Positions 1-8,955 of a stretch of 64,000 nt of DNA are shown here, in pieces; position 1 is the stretch's first letter; the number at the start of each line of letters is the position of its first letter. Below the pieces are notes generated by a model. The model did no database searches. It had not been told where the DNA came from and saw nothing but the letters and a program-made list of their open reading frames with translations. The stretch covers positions 496,001-560,000 of the forward strand of contig NZ_VCNG01000001.1 of the NCBI RefSeq assembly GCF_006227205.1, given 5' to 3'. Source of the DNA: Pseudomonas sp. ICMP22404 (lineage in GTDB: Bacteria > Pseudomonadota > Gammaproteobacteria > Pseudomonadales > Pseudomonadaceae). The translations under genes were made by a program, and so were the position numbers.

Positions 1-1
1 C

Positions 2-340
2 CAGGCGGTTTTCGAGGGCCAGCCACTCAGCCTGGTGGACGATCAGGGTCAATGCACGCTGGTCAAACCCGACCAGAGTCGCATGAAGCTGGACATGGAA
101 TGGCCGTGCGGCTTCAGCTTGGATAAACAGCAGAAATTGCGCGTGGAAATGTTCAATAACATCCCGATTTTTGCGGTCTGGCGCAGCGAACACATGCCCG
201 CCCCCAGCCGCGATTGTCTGAGCAAAATGCAGGCTATTCGTCAGCTGCCGGAAGGTTTCGAGGCGGGAACGGTCAGCCTGTATGCAGCTTGCGGCGCCGG
301 CGGAGACCAGAAAATGTACGTGGCACCCTTTACGTGGTAA
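2..340 (+). CDS. Partial uncharacterised protein upstream of tssE
   Basis: The reading frame is open from the left window edge and ends at TAA 338-340, so only the C-terminal ~112 residues are visible and the true start lies outside. I do not recognise the family. The visible part has four cysteines (in QCTL, WPCG, DCLS and AACG contexts), which would suit disulfides in a periplasmic protein, but no signal peptide can be checked. It overlaps the proposed GTG start of tssE, so it is probably co-translated with the T6SS genes and may be a cluster-specific accessory. No function is proposed. Confidence 0.7.
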   Translation, partial: QAVFEGQPLSLVDDQGQCTLVKPDQSRMKLDMEWPCGFSLDKQQKLRVEMFNNIPIFAVWRSEHMPAPSRDCLSKMQAIRQLPEGFEAGTVSLYAACGAGGDQKMYVAPFTW

Positions 341-846
341 CCGAAATCGCCACCCGCGATCGCCTCCAACCCTCCCTATTGGACCGGTTGACCGACGACG
401 ATCCGACCAACCCCAAGGAAAGCGCCGACAAACGCGTGCTGTCCCTGACCCAATTGAAGGCCTCGGTGCTGCGTGACCTGGCGTGGCTGCTCAACACCAC
501 CTCATTGCTCGACGCCGATGCCACGCTGCACACCCCGGCGGGTACCTCAGTGGTGAACTTCGGGCTGCCGGCGCTGGCCGGCAACAGCGCGTCGAACGTC
601 GATCTTTCGGCGCTGGAAGCGCTGATCCACCAGGCCATCGCCACCTTCGAGCCGCGCATCCTGCGTCATACCCTGCGGGTGCGGGCCCGGTCGACGGCCG
701 AGATGAACCACAACGCCTTGAGCTTCGAGATCGAAGGCGACCTCTGGGCGCAGCCGGTGCCGTTGCGCCTGATGCTGCAAACCGACCTGGACCTGGAAAC
801 CGGCCATGTGCGCGTGGTCAACGCCGATCAGCGGAGACGCTCATGA
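334..846 (+). CDS. tssE: T6SS baseplate protein TssE (gp25-like)
   Basis: A 170-aa member of the GPW/gp25 family. TssE is a cytoplasmic wedge component of the T6SS baseplate and with TssF, TssG and TssK anchors sheath assembly. The N-terminus contains the typical [15 protein letters not shown] segment, then helices leading to the gp25 core ([17 protein letters not shown]) and the C-terminal strand region [20 protein letters not shown]. The longest in-frame ORF starts at 214, but GTG 334 gives a normal TssE length and overlaps the previous stop (GTGGTAA), as expected for translational coupling. The stop overlaps the tssF start as ATGA. The start is the uncertain point; the identity is firm because tssF, tssG and clpV follow. 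Confidence 0.88.
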   Translation: MVTEIATRDRLQPSLLDRLTDDDPTNPKESADKRVLSLTQLKASVLRDLAWLLNTTSLLDADATLHTPAGTSVVNFGLPALAGNSASNVDLSALEALIHQAIATFEPRILRHTLRVRARSTAEMNHNALSFEIEGDLWAQPVPLRLMLQTDLDLETGHVRVVNADQRRRS

Positions 847-2702
847 ACCCGCGCCTGCTGGAGCTGTACAACCAGGAACTGCACCACGTGCGCGAAAGCG
901 CGGCGGAGTTCGCCAAGGAATACCCCAAGATCGCCAGTCGGCTGACGTTGTCCGGCATGGACTGCGCCGACCCCTATGTCGAGCGGCTGCTGGAAGGTTT
1001 CGCCTACCTGACGGCGCGGGTCCAACTCAAGCTCGACGCCGAGTACCCGACCTTCACCCACAACCTGCTGGAAATCGCCTACCCCCATTATCTGGCGCCG
1101 ACGCCGTCAATGACCGTGGTGCAGATGCAGGCCGACCCTGACGAAGGCTCCTTGAGCAGCGGCTTCGAGCTACCCCGGGACAGCGTCCTGCGCGCCGCCC
1201 TGGGGCGTGAAACCCAGACCTGCTGTGAATACCGCACGGCCCACTCGGTGACTTTGTGGCCCTTGCAGGTCAGCCAGGCCGAGTACTTCGGCAACCCGTC
1301 CACGGTGCTCGGACGCCTGGCCGCCAGTGAGCCGAAAGCCAAGGCCGGCCTGCGCCTGACCCTGCGCACCGGGGCCGAATTGCCGTTCAACAGCCTGGCT
1401 CTGGACAATCTGCCGCTGTACCTCAGTGGTGCCGACGAACAACCGTTCCGCCTTTACGAACAATTGCTGGGCAGCGCCTGCGCGGTGTTCGCCCGCCAAC
1501 CCGGCGGCAATTGGGTCGAGCGACTGCCCCAGGATGCGTTGCGCTCGCGCGGCTTCGATGATGTCGACGCTGCGCTGCCGGTGGTGCCGCGAGCGTTCCA
1601 GGGCTATCGCCTGTTGCAGGAGTACTTCGCCCTGCCCCAGCGCTTCCTGTTCGTCGACTTCACCCAACTGAGCCGAGCGGTCAAGCGTTGCGACGGCCAG
1701 GAGCTGGAGTTGATCGTGCTGTTCGACCGCCACGACCCGAGCCTGGAAGGCAGCGTCGGCGCCGCGCAGTTCCTGCCGTTCTGCACCCCGGCCATCAATC
1801 TGTTCCCCAAGCGCCTGGACCGCATCCACCTGTCGGACCGGGTCAACGAGCACCATGTGATCGCCGACCGCACCCGGCCGATGGATTTCGAAGTGCATTC
1901 GCTGACCGGCCTCACCGGCCACGGCACCGGGCCGGAGCAACCGTTCCTGCCGTTCTATGCCGTGCGCGACCCGTCCCGTTATGGCCGCGACCAAGCCTAT
2001 TACACGGTGCGCCGTGAGCCCCGGGTGTTGTCCAGCGATCAGCGACGCAACGGCCCGCGCTCGACCTACATCGGTAGCGAAACCTTTGTCAGCCTGGTGG
2101 ACAGCCAGCAGGCGCCCTACCGCCATGACCTGCGCCAACTGGGCGTGACGGCGCTGTGCACCAACCGCGACCTGCCGTTGTTCATGAGCGTGGGCAGCGG
2201 CAAGACCGACTTCACCCTGGCCGACAGTGCGCCGGTCGGCGCCGTGCGTTGCGTTGCCGGGCCGAGTCGGCCACGGGCCAGCCATGCCCACGACGCCAAG
2301 GCCTGGCGGCTGATCAGCCAGTTGTCGCTGAACTACCTGTCCCTCAGTGAACAAGGCCAGGGCGCCGCCGCCCTGCGCGAACTGCTGCGCCTGTACGGCG
2401 ACAGCAACGATGCGGCGCTGCAATTACAGATCGAAGGCCTGCGGGAAGTCAGCAGCAAAGCCTGCACCCGACGCCTGCCGATGCCCGGCCCGATCGTGTT
2501 CGGTCGGGGCCTGGAGATCACCCTGGAATTCGATGAAAACGCGTTCCGCGGCACCGGGGTGTTTCTCCTCGGCGCCGTGTTCGAACGCTTCCTGGCACGC
2601 TACGTGTCGATCAACAGTTTTACCGAGACGGTGATCCGAACCACCGAACGCGGCGAGATCATGCGATGGAAAGCCAAGCCCGGACGTCGTCCGACCCTGT
2701 GA
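843..2702 (+). CDS. tssF: T6SS baseplate protein TssF
   Basis: A 619-aa TssF (VasA/ImpG family), the largest baseplate wedge subunit, which forms the TssF2G heterotrimer with TssG in the cytoplasm. The N-terminus [18 protein letters not shown] and the following [13 protein letters not shown] stretch are the family's most conserved part. Length is normal (about 580-630 aa). The start is ATG 843, preceded by GCGGAG at a suitable distance and overlapping the tssE stop by four bases. The ORF is open much further upstream, but that extension is a shadow of tssE in another frame. The 3' end overlaps tssG by 37 bases, so translation is likely coupled. Confidence 0.95.
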   Translation: MNPRLLELYNQELHHVRESAAEFAKEYPKIASRLTLSGMDCADPYVERLLEGFAYLTARVQLKLDAEYPTFTHNLLEIAYPHYLAPTPSMTVVQMQADPDEGSLSSGFELPRDSVLRAALGRETQTCCEYRTAHSVTLWPLQVSQAEYFGNPSTVLGRLAASEPKAKAGLRLTLRTGAELPFNSLALDNLPLYLSGADEQPFRLYEQLLGSACAVFARQPGGNWVERLPQDALRSRGFDDVDAALPVVPRAFQGYRLLQEYFALPQRFLFVDFTQLSRAVKRCDGQELELIVLFDRHDPSLEGSVGAAQFLPFCTPAINLFPKRLDRIHLSDRVNEHHVIADRTRPMDFEVHSLTGLTGHGTGPEQPFLPFYAVRDPSRYGRDQAYYTVRREPRVLSSDQRRNGPRSTYIGSETFVSLVDSQQAPYRHDLRQLGVTALCTNRDLPLFMSVGSGKTDFTLADSAPVGAVRCVAGPSRPRASHAHDAKAWRLISQLSLNYLSLSEQGQGAAALRELLRLYGDSNDAALQLQIEGLREVSSKACTRRLPMPGPIVFGRGLEITLEFDENAFRGTGVFLLGAVFERFLARYVSINSFTETVIRTTERGEIMRWKAKPGRRPTL

Positions 2703-3718
2703 GTACCCTGGACGCGATGCACCAGGAACCCTGGGAATACGACTTCTTCCAGGCGTTGCGGCGCATCGAGTGCGAAACCCCCGAACTGCCGCGCCTGGGC
2801 CATTCTTTGCGCCTGGCCGATGATCCGCTGCGCCTCGGGCAACAGGCCGACTGCACCTTTGCCCCGGCCACCCTCGCCTCGGTGCAACCGGGTGTCGACG
2901 GTGCGCCGGCGCGGCTGGAGCAGTTCTTCTTCGGCCTCGGCGGCCCCAACGGCCCGATGCCGTTGCACATGACCGAGTACGTGCGCGAGCGTCAGCGCAA
3001 CAACGCCGACAGCACCAGCAAACGCTTTCTCGATGTGTTCCACCATCGCCTGCTCAGCCTGTTCTATCGGGCCTGGGCCGAAGCGCGGCCAACGGTCAGC
3101 CATGACCGCCCGGACGACGACTACTGGTCGGCGCGCCTGGCGGCGCTCAGCGGCCGGGGCATGCCGAGCCTGCTCAAGCAAGGGCTGATCCCTGATACGG
3201 CAAAACTGCATTACAGCGGTCACCTGGCAGCGCAAACCCGCTACCCGGACGGTTTGAAAGCCATCCTCAGCGAGTATTTCGGCCTGCCGGTGGAGATCGA
3301 GGAATACGTCAGCCAATGGCTGGAGTTGCCCGAACGCAGCCGCGTCGGCGTCAGCGCCCATCAACTGGGCGTGGACTTCTGCCTGGGCCGCTACGTGTGG
3401 GACCGCCAGCACAAGTTCCGCATTCGCCTCGGGCCGCTCAAGTTCGTCGACTACATGGGCATGCTGCCCGGTGGTGAGCCGTTCAATGAGCTGGTGGCCT
3501 GGGTCGCCGAGTACCTGGGCCATGAACTGGACTGGGACCTGAACCTGGTCCTGGAACAGCCCGAGGTGCCGGCGCTACAACTCAACGGCCGTTTCCGCCT
3601 GGGGTTCAACACCTGGCTGGGACAGCCCGAAAAAGATGCCAACGATCTAATACTGGCCCGGCATTACGCCGAACAGGCCAACACCTCACAGACCTCAAGG
3701 AGCCATGAGCATGGGTGA
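2666..3718 (+). CDS. tssG: T6SS baseplate protein TssG
   Basis: A 350-aa TssG (VasB/ImpH family), partner of TssF in the baseplate wedge. Family features include the N-terminal block WEYDFFQALRRIE, which begins most TssG proteins, the phenylalanine/glycine segment QFFFGLGGPNGPMPLHMTEY and the central DVFHHRLLSLFYRAW. Length agrees with the family (about 330-370 aa). The start ATG 2666 lies inside tssF and the stop (3716-3718) runs past the clpV start, so tssE-tssF-tssG-clpV is one tightly overlapped transcription unit. Confidence 0.95.
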   Translation: MESQARTSSDPVSTLDAMHQEPWEYDFFQALRRIECETPELPRLGHSLRLADDPLRLGQQADCTFAPATLASVQPGVDGAPARLEQFFFGLGGPNGPMPLHMTEYVRERQRNNADSTSKRFLDVFHHRLLSLFYRAWAEARPTVSHDRPDDDYWSARLAALSGRGMPSLLKQGLIPDTAKLHYSGHLAAQTRYPDGLKAILSEYFGLPVEIEEYVSQWLELPERSRVGVSAHQLGVDFCLGRYVWDRQHKFRIRLGPLKFVDYMGMLPGGEPFNELVAWVAEYLGHELDWDLNLVLEQPEVPALQLNGRFRLGFNTWLGQPEKDANDLILARHYAEQANTSQTSRSHEHG

Positions 3719-6401
3719 AATCAGTCGCGCCGCGTTGTTCGGCAAACTCAACAGTGTGGCCTACAAAGCCATCGAAGCCGCCACCGTGTTCTGCAAGCTG
3801 CGCGGTAACCCCTATGTGGAACTGGCCCACTGGTTTCACCAGTTGCTGCAGCTGCAGGATTCGGACCTGCACCGCATCATCCGCCAGTTCAACGTCGAGC
3901 CGGCGCGCCTGGCCCGGGACCTGACCGACGCGTTGGACCGCCTGCCACGGGGCTCGACCTCGATCACCGACCTGTCCTCCCACGTCGAAGAAGCCGTGGA
4001 ACGCGGCTGGGTCTACGGCAGCCTGATGTTCGGCGAAAGCCAGGTGCGCACCGGTTACCTGGTGCTGGGCATCCTCAAGACCCCAAGCCTGCGCCATGCC
4101 CTGCTGGGGCTGTCGTCGGAGTTCGACAAGGTCAAGGCCGAAGCCCTGAGCGAGCGCTTTGACGAGTACGTCGGCGACTCCCCGGAAAACGCCCTGACCG
4201 CCAGCGACGGTTTCAACGCGGGCAGTGTGCCGGGCGAAGCCAGCGGTGCCATGGCCCCCAGCGCCATGGGCAAACAGGAAGCCCTCAAGCGCTTTACCGT
4301 CGACCTCACCGAACAGGCCCGCAGTGGCAAGCTCGACCCGATCGTCGGCCGTGACGAAGAGATCCGCCAACTGGTGGACATCCTCATGCGCCGCCGGCAG
4401 AACAACCCGATCCTCACTGGTGAAGCCGGCGTGGGCAAGACCGCCGTGGTCGAGGGCTTTGCCCTGCGCATCGTTGCCGGTGACGTGCCGCCGTCCCTCA
4501 AGGACGTGGAACTGCGCAGCCTCGACGTCGGCCTGTTGCAGGCCGGCGCGAGCATGAAAGGCGAATTCGAACAGCGTCTGCGCCAGGTCATCGAAGACGT
4601 CCAGGCCTCACCGAAGCCGATCATCCTGTTCATCGACGAAGCCCACACCCTGGTGGGTGCCGGTGGCGCCGCCGGTACCGGTGACGCGGCCAACCTGCTC
4701 AAGCCAGCCCTGGCCCGCGGAACCCTGCGCACCGTGGCCGCCACGACCTGGGCCGAATACAAGAAGCACATCGAGAAAGACCCGGCTCTGACCCGGCGCT
4801 TCCAGGTGGTGCAGGTGGCCGAGCCGTCGGAAGACAAAGCCCTGCTGATGATGCGCGGCGTGGCCTCGACCATGGAGCAGCACCATCAGGTGCAGATCCT
4901 CGACGAAGCCCTGGAGGCCTCGGTCAAGCTGTCCCACCGCTACATCCCCGCGCGCCAGTTGCCGGACAAATCCGTGAGCCTGCTGGACACCGCCTGTGCT
5001 CGCGTCGCCATCAGCCTGCACGCCGTGCCGGCCGAAGTGGATGACAGCCGTCGGCGCATCGAAGCGCTGGAAACCGAACTGCAGATCATCGCTCGTGAGC
5101 ACGCGATTGGCGTGGTCATCGGCACACGCCAGACCCAGACCGAAAGCCTGCTGAGCGCCGAACGCGAGCGCCTCGCCGAGCTGGAAAGCCGCTGGGCCGA
5201 GGAGAAGACTCTGGTGGACGAACTGCTTGCCACCCGCGCCACCCTGCGCGAACGCGTCGGTGTGGTGGACAGCGAGGACGCCAGCGAAGCTTCCGACAAC
5301 GAAAGCCACGCCCTGCGCGAAAAGCTGGTGGACCTGCAACAGCGCCTGACCGCCCTGCAAGGCGAAACCCCGCTGATCCTGCCGACCGTGGATTACCAGG
5401 CCGTGGCCTCGGTGGTCGCCGACTGGACCGGTATCCCCGTGGGCCGCATGGCCCGCAACGAACTGGAAACCGTGCTCAACCTCGACCAGCACTTGAAAAA
5501 ACGCATCATCGGCCAGGACCATGCCCTGCAGATGATCGCCAAGCGCATCCAGACCTCCCGCGCCGGCCTCGACAACCCGAGCAAGCCCATCGGCGTGTTC
5601 ATGCTCGCCGGCACCTCCGGCGTGGGCAAGACCGAAACCGCCCTGGCCCTGGCCGAAGCCATGTACGGCGGCGAGCAGAACGTCATCACCATCAACATGA
5701 GCGAGTTCCAGGAAGCCCACACCGTGTCCACCCTCAAGGGCGCGCCACCGGGCTACATCGGCTACGGCGAAGGCGGCGTGCTGACCGAAGCCGTGCGGCG
5801 CAAACCGTACAGCGTGGTGTTGCTGGACGAGGTGGAGAAAGCCCACCCGGACGTGCACGAGATCTTCTTCCAGGTGTTCGACAAAGGCGTGATGGAGGAC
5901 GGCGAAGGTCGGGTGATCGACTTCAAGAACACCCTGATCCTGCTGACCACCAACGCCGGCACCGAGCTGATCGCCGAGGTGTGCAAGAACCCGCAGGACG
6001 TGCCCGAGCCGGAGGAAATCGCCAAGGCCCTGCGCCAACCGCTGCTGGAGATTTTCCCGCCGGCCCTGCTCGGCCGCCTGGTGACGATCCCGTACTACCC
6101 GCTCAGCGACGAGATGCTCAAGGCCATCACCCGCCTGCAACTCAACCGCATCAAGAAGCGCGTGGAGAGCACCCACAAAGTCGCTTTCGACTACGACGAC
6201 GCGGTGATCGACCTGATCGTCTCGCGCTGCACCGAAACCGAAAGCGGCGGCCGCATGATCGACACCATCCTGACCAACAGCCTGCTGCCGGACATGAGCC
6301 GCGAATTCCTGACCCGCATGCTCGAAGGCAAGGCCATGGCCGGCGTGCGGATCAGCGCGGTGGACAACGAATTGCAGTACGATTTCAGCGACGCGGCCTG
6401 A
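3711..6401 (+). CDS. clpV: T6SS sheath-recycling AAA+ ATPase ClpV (TssH)
   Basis: An 896-aa class II AAA+ unfoldase that disassembles contracted TssB/TssC sheaths so they can be reused. In order: an N-terminal Clp-repeat domain (about 1-160), a first ATPase module with Walker A GEAGVGKT and Walker B ILFIDEAH, a coiled middle region rich in E/R (about 450-560), and a second module with Walker A GTSGVGKT and Walker B VVLLDEVEK, followed by the C-terminal D2-small domain. Two ATGs are possible, 3705 and 3711. The ribosome site AAGGAG (3697-3702) is 2 bases from the first and 8 from the second, so 3711 is preferred. The gene overlaps the tssG end. A REP doublet follows, separating it from vgrG. 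Confidence 0.95.
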   Translation: MGEISRAALFGKLNSVAYKAIEAATVFCKLRGNPYVELAHWFHQLLQLQDSDLHRIIRQFNVEPARLARDLTDALDRLPRGSTSITDLSSHVEEAVERGWVYGSLMFGESQVRTGYLVLGILKTPSLRHALLGLSSEFDKVKAEALSERFDEYVGDSPENALTASDGFNAGSVPGEASGAMAPSAMGKQEALKRFTVDLTEQARSGKLDPIVGRDEEIRQLVDILMRRRQNNPILTGEAGVGKTAVVEGFALRIVAGDVPPSLKDVELRSLDVGLLQAGASMKGEFEQRLRQVIEDVQASPKPIILFIDEAHTLVGAGGAAGTGDAANLLKPALARGTLRTVAATTWAEYKKHIEKDPALTRRFQVVQVAEPSEDKALLMMRGVASTMEQHHQVQILDEALEASVKLSHRYIPARQLPDKSVSLLDTACARVAISLHAVPAEVDDSRRRIEALETELQIIAREHAIGVVIGTRQTQTESLLSAERERLAELESRWAEEKTLVDELLATRATLRERVGVVDSEDASEASDNESHALREKLVDLQQRLTALQGETPLILPTVDYQAVASVVADWTGIPVGRMARNELETVLNLDQHLKKRIIGQDHALQMIAKRIQTSRAGLDNPSKPIGVFMLAGTSGVGKTETALALAEAMYGGEQNVITINMSEFQEAHTVSTLKGAPPGYIGYGEGGVLTEAVRRKPYSVVLLDEVEKAHPDVHEIFFQVFDKGVMEDGEGRVIDFKNTLILLTTNAGTELIAEVCKNPQDVPEPEEIAKALRQPLLEIFPPALLGRLVTIPYYPLSDEMLKAITRLQLNRIKKRVESTHKVAFDYDDAVIDLIVSRCTETESGGRMIDTILTNSLLPDMSREFLTRMLEGKAMAGVRISAVDNELQYDFSDAA

Positions 6402-6423
6402 CCTGACAGGAACACAGAAAACC

Positions 6424-6513
6424 CTGTGGGAGCGAGCCTGCTCGCGATAGCGGAATTACATTCAACCTCGCGTTGACTGACCCACCGCCATCGCGAGCAG
6501 GCTCGCTCCCACA
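6424..6513. repeat. REP doublet (BIME) between clpV and vgrG
   Basis: Two REP units in inverted orientation: TGTGGGAGCGAGCCTGCTCG at the left and its complement CGAGCAGGCTCGCTCCCACA at the right. This is the main repeat family of the window. Transcripts across it would fold into a large hairpin, which may separate expression of the baseplate operon from the vgrG module. Confidence 0.9.
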
Positions 6514-6558
6514 GTGGGTTGCGCTCCTTCAGCCAACACAACTTGCACGGGACACTCG

Positions 6559-8490
6559 ATGTTATTCAACCAAGCCTCACGCCTGGCCAAAATCACCAGC
6601 CCCCTGGGGCCCGAGGTGCTGCTGCTCAAGGACATGGGCGGCGGCGAAGAGCTGGGAAGGCTGTTCAACTATGAGTTGCAGCTGCACTCACTGGACAACG
6701 CCATCGATCTCAATCAGGTGCTCGGCAAACCCATGTGCGTGAGCATGCAACTGGACGGCGGTGGCGAGCGGCATTTCCACGGCATCGTGGCCCGCTTCAG
6801 CCAGAACGTCGACCAAGGCCAGTTCGCCAGTTACCAGGCCACGCTGCGGCCCTGGCTGTGGCTGCTGACGCGCACCTCCGATTGCCGGATTTTCCAGAAC
6901 CTGACCATCCCGCAGATCATCAAGCAGGTGTTCCGCGACCTGGGTTTCTCCGATTTCGAAGACGCCTTGAGCCGGCCCTATCGCGAGTGGGAATACTGCG
7001 TGCAGTACCGCGAGACCAGCTTCGACTTCGTCAGCCGCCTGATGGAGCAGGAAGGGATCTACTACTTCTTCCGCCACGAGCAGGGCCGTCATGTGCTGGT
7101 GCTGGCCGATGCCTACGGTGCCCACACCAGCGCGCCCGGCTACGCGTCGGTGCCTTACTACCCGAAGAACGAGCAGCAACGCGAGCGCGACCACATTCAC
7201 GACTGGCACCTGGCCCAGGAAGTGCAGCCCGGCTCGCTGGAACTCAACGACTATGACTTCCAGCGCCCCAGTGCGCGCATCGACGTGCGTTCGGCGATGC
7301 CCCGGCCCCATGCCGCCGGTGACTATCCGCTGTACGACTACCCCGGCACCTACGTGCAGAGCGAAGACGGCGAACACTATGCCCGCACCCGCATCGAAGC
7401 CTTGCAGACCCTGCACGAACAGGTCGAGCTGGCCGGTAACGCGCGGGGCCTGGGCTCGGGTCATCTGTTCAGCCTGACCGGCTTCACCCGCCAGGACCAG
7501 AACCGCGAATACCTGATCGTCGGGGCTCGCTACTACCTGTCCCAGGAAAGCGGCGAAACCAGCGGCGGCGCACCGTCGGCACAGTTCGAAAGCAGCCTGA
7601 CCTGCATCGACGCGCAGCAGAGCTATCGCCCGCTGCCCCACACCCATCGGCCCATCGTCAAAGGGCCGCAGACCGCCCTGGTGGTCGGCCCCAAGGGCGA
7701 GGAAATCTGGACCGATCAGTTCGGCCGGGTGAAGGTGCACTTCTACTGGGACCGACACGACCAGTCCAACGAGAACAGCTCGTGCTGGATCCGCGTGTCG
7801 CAATCCTGGGCCGGCAAGAACTGGGGCTCGATGCAGATTCCGCGCATCGGCCAGGAAGTCATTGTCAGCTTCCTCGAAGGCGACCCGGACCGGCCGATCA
7901 TCACCGGCCGCGTCTACAACGCCGAACAGACCGTGCCTTACGACTTGCCCGACAACGCCACCCAGAGCGGCATGAAGAGCCGCTCGAGCAAGGGCGGCAC
8001 GCCGGCGAATTTCAATGAAATTCGCATGGAGGACAAGAAAGGCGCCGAGCAGTTGTACATCCATGCCGAGCGCAACCAGGACATTGTGGTCGAGGTGGAT
8101 GAAAGCCATTCGGTGGGTCACGACCGCAACAAGAGCATCGGCCATGACGAGACAGTGACCATCGGCAACAACCGCCTGCGCATCGTCAAACAGGAAGACA
8201 TTCTGTCGGTGGGCCTGCGCAAGACCGACAGCATCAGCCAGAGCTACGTCATCGAAGTGGGCGAAAACCTGCGGCTGGTGTGCGGTGAAAGCATCCTGGA
8301 GCTCAATGCCAGCGGCCAGATCAACCTGACCGGCGTGCAGATCAGCTTCTATGCCAAGGGCGATGCCGAGTTCAACACCGGTGGCGTCCTGCACCTGAAC
8401 AATGGCGGCGGCCCGGGTGCCACCCCTGACGGCCAGGGCGTCAAGGCCAGCATCGACGCCAACGTCAAAGCCGCGTTCCCCAAGGGTTAA
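6559..8490 (+). CDS. vgrG: T6SS spike protein VgrG
   Basis: A 643-aa VgrG, forming the trimeric spike at the tip of the Hcp tube. N-terminal gp27/gp44-like domain (about 1-390, beginning ASRLAKITSPLGPEVLLLKD), a gp5 OB-fold with the typical WIRVSQSWAGKNWGSMQIPR and EVIVSFLEGDPDRPIITGRV, then a repetitive beta-helix needle (ESHSVGHDRNKSIGHDETVT region). It ends soon after the needle, so there is no large C-terminal effector extension and cargo must load through PAAR proteins. ATG 6559 matches the family N-terminus; the upstream in-frame extension to 6514 would run into the REP and is not used. An Eag chaperone gene and a PAAR-Rhs gene follow directly, making this the cognate VgrG of that effector. 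Confidence 0.95.
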   Translation: MLFNQASRLAKITSPLGPEVLLLKDMGGGEELGRLFNYELQLHSLDNAIDLNQVLGKPMCVSMQLDGGGERHFHGIVARFSQNVDQGQFASYQATLRPWLWLLTRTSDCRIFQNLTIPQIIKQVFRDLGFSDFEDALSRPYREWEYCVQYRETSFDFVSRLMEQEGIYYFFRHEQGRHVLVLADAYGAHTSAPGYASVPYYPKNEQQRERDHIHDWHLAQEVQPGSLELNDYDFQRPSARIDVRSAMPRPHAAGDYPLYDYPGTYVQSEDGEHYARTRIEALQTLHEQVELAGNARGLGSGHLFSLTGFTRQDQNREYLIVGARYYLSQESGETSGGAPSAQFESSLTCIDAQQSYRPLPHTHRPIVKGPQTALVVGPKGEEIWTDQFGRVKVHFYWDRHDQSNENSSCWIRVSQSWAGKNWGSMQIPRIGQEVIVSFLEGDPDRPIITGRVYNAEQTVPYDLPDNATQSGMKSRSSKGGTPANFNEIRMEDKKGAEQLYIHAERNQDIVVEVDESHSVGHDRNKSIGHDETVTIGNNRLRIVKQEDILSVGLRKTDSISQSYVIEVGENLRLVCGESILELNASGQINLTGVQISFYAKGDAEFNTGGVLHLNNGGGPGATPDGQGVKASIDANVKAAFPKG

Positions 8491-8508
8491 TCCAGAGATT
8501 CAGGCGCC

Positions 8509-8943
8509 ATGACTTACCGCATCAACGAATTCCAGCTCCAATTGCCGCCCAGCGAGTTGCTGGACGCGACGATCAACATCCTCAAGTTCCCCGAGCTGGG
8601 GACTTCGCTGATCGTCAGTCGCAGCTTGCTGGCCGACGGCGAAACCCTGCAAAGCAACCTCGACGATCAGCTCAAGCGCCTGGAAAAACAGGTACAGGAA
8701 CTGCGCTGCCAACCGGGCGCCACGGTACGCCTGGGCGCCAACCAGGAAGTCGAAGGCATCGAGCTGCGCAGCCAGTTCAGCAAGGGCAACGAAAAAGTCT
8801 TCCAGTACCAGTTGGCCCTGGTGCTGCCCGGTACTCGCAAGATGTTTGCCCTGAGCTACGTCAAGCCCGAGCCACTCGGCGCTGCCGAAGCCGCGCATTG
8901 GGCTACGATCAAGAGTTCGCTCGTGTTCGACGGGCCGGTCTGA
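8509..8943 (+). CDS. Eag-family T6SS effector chaperone (DcrB/DUF1795 fold)
   Basis: A 144-aa acidic cytoplasmic protein. Its opening (YRINEFQLQLP), the following INILKFPELGTSLIVSRSLL and the RLEKQVQEL helix resemble the DcrB/DUF1795 proteins known as Eag chaperones. In characterised systems Eag proteins bind the N-terminal transmembrane region and prePAAR motif of PAAR or Rhs effectors and shield them before loading on VgrG. Context supports this role: the gene sits 18 bases after vgrG and 12 bases before a prePAAR Rhs gene. A second protein of the same length and type occurs at 17294-17728. Function is inferred from family and context. Confidence 0.85.
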   Translation: MTYRINEFQLQLPPSELLDATINILKFPELGTSLIVSRSLLADGETLQSNLDDQLKRLEKQVQELRCQPGATVRLGANQEVEGIELRSQFSKGNEKVFQYQLALVLPGTRKMFALSYVKPEPLGAAEAAHWATIKSSLVFDGPV

Positions 8944-8955
8944 TGAGCGACGTGC

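Noticed and set aside
483..842. 120-residue N-terminal extension of TssF
   Set aside because: It overlaps tssE in another frame; the conserved TssF start is at 843.
4608..6176. 522-aa minus-strand frame opposite clpV
   Set aside because: Antisense shadow of clpV with low-complexity His/Gly/Gln composition.
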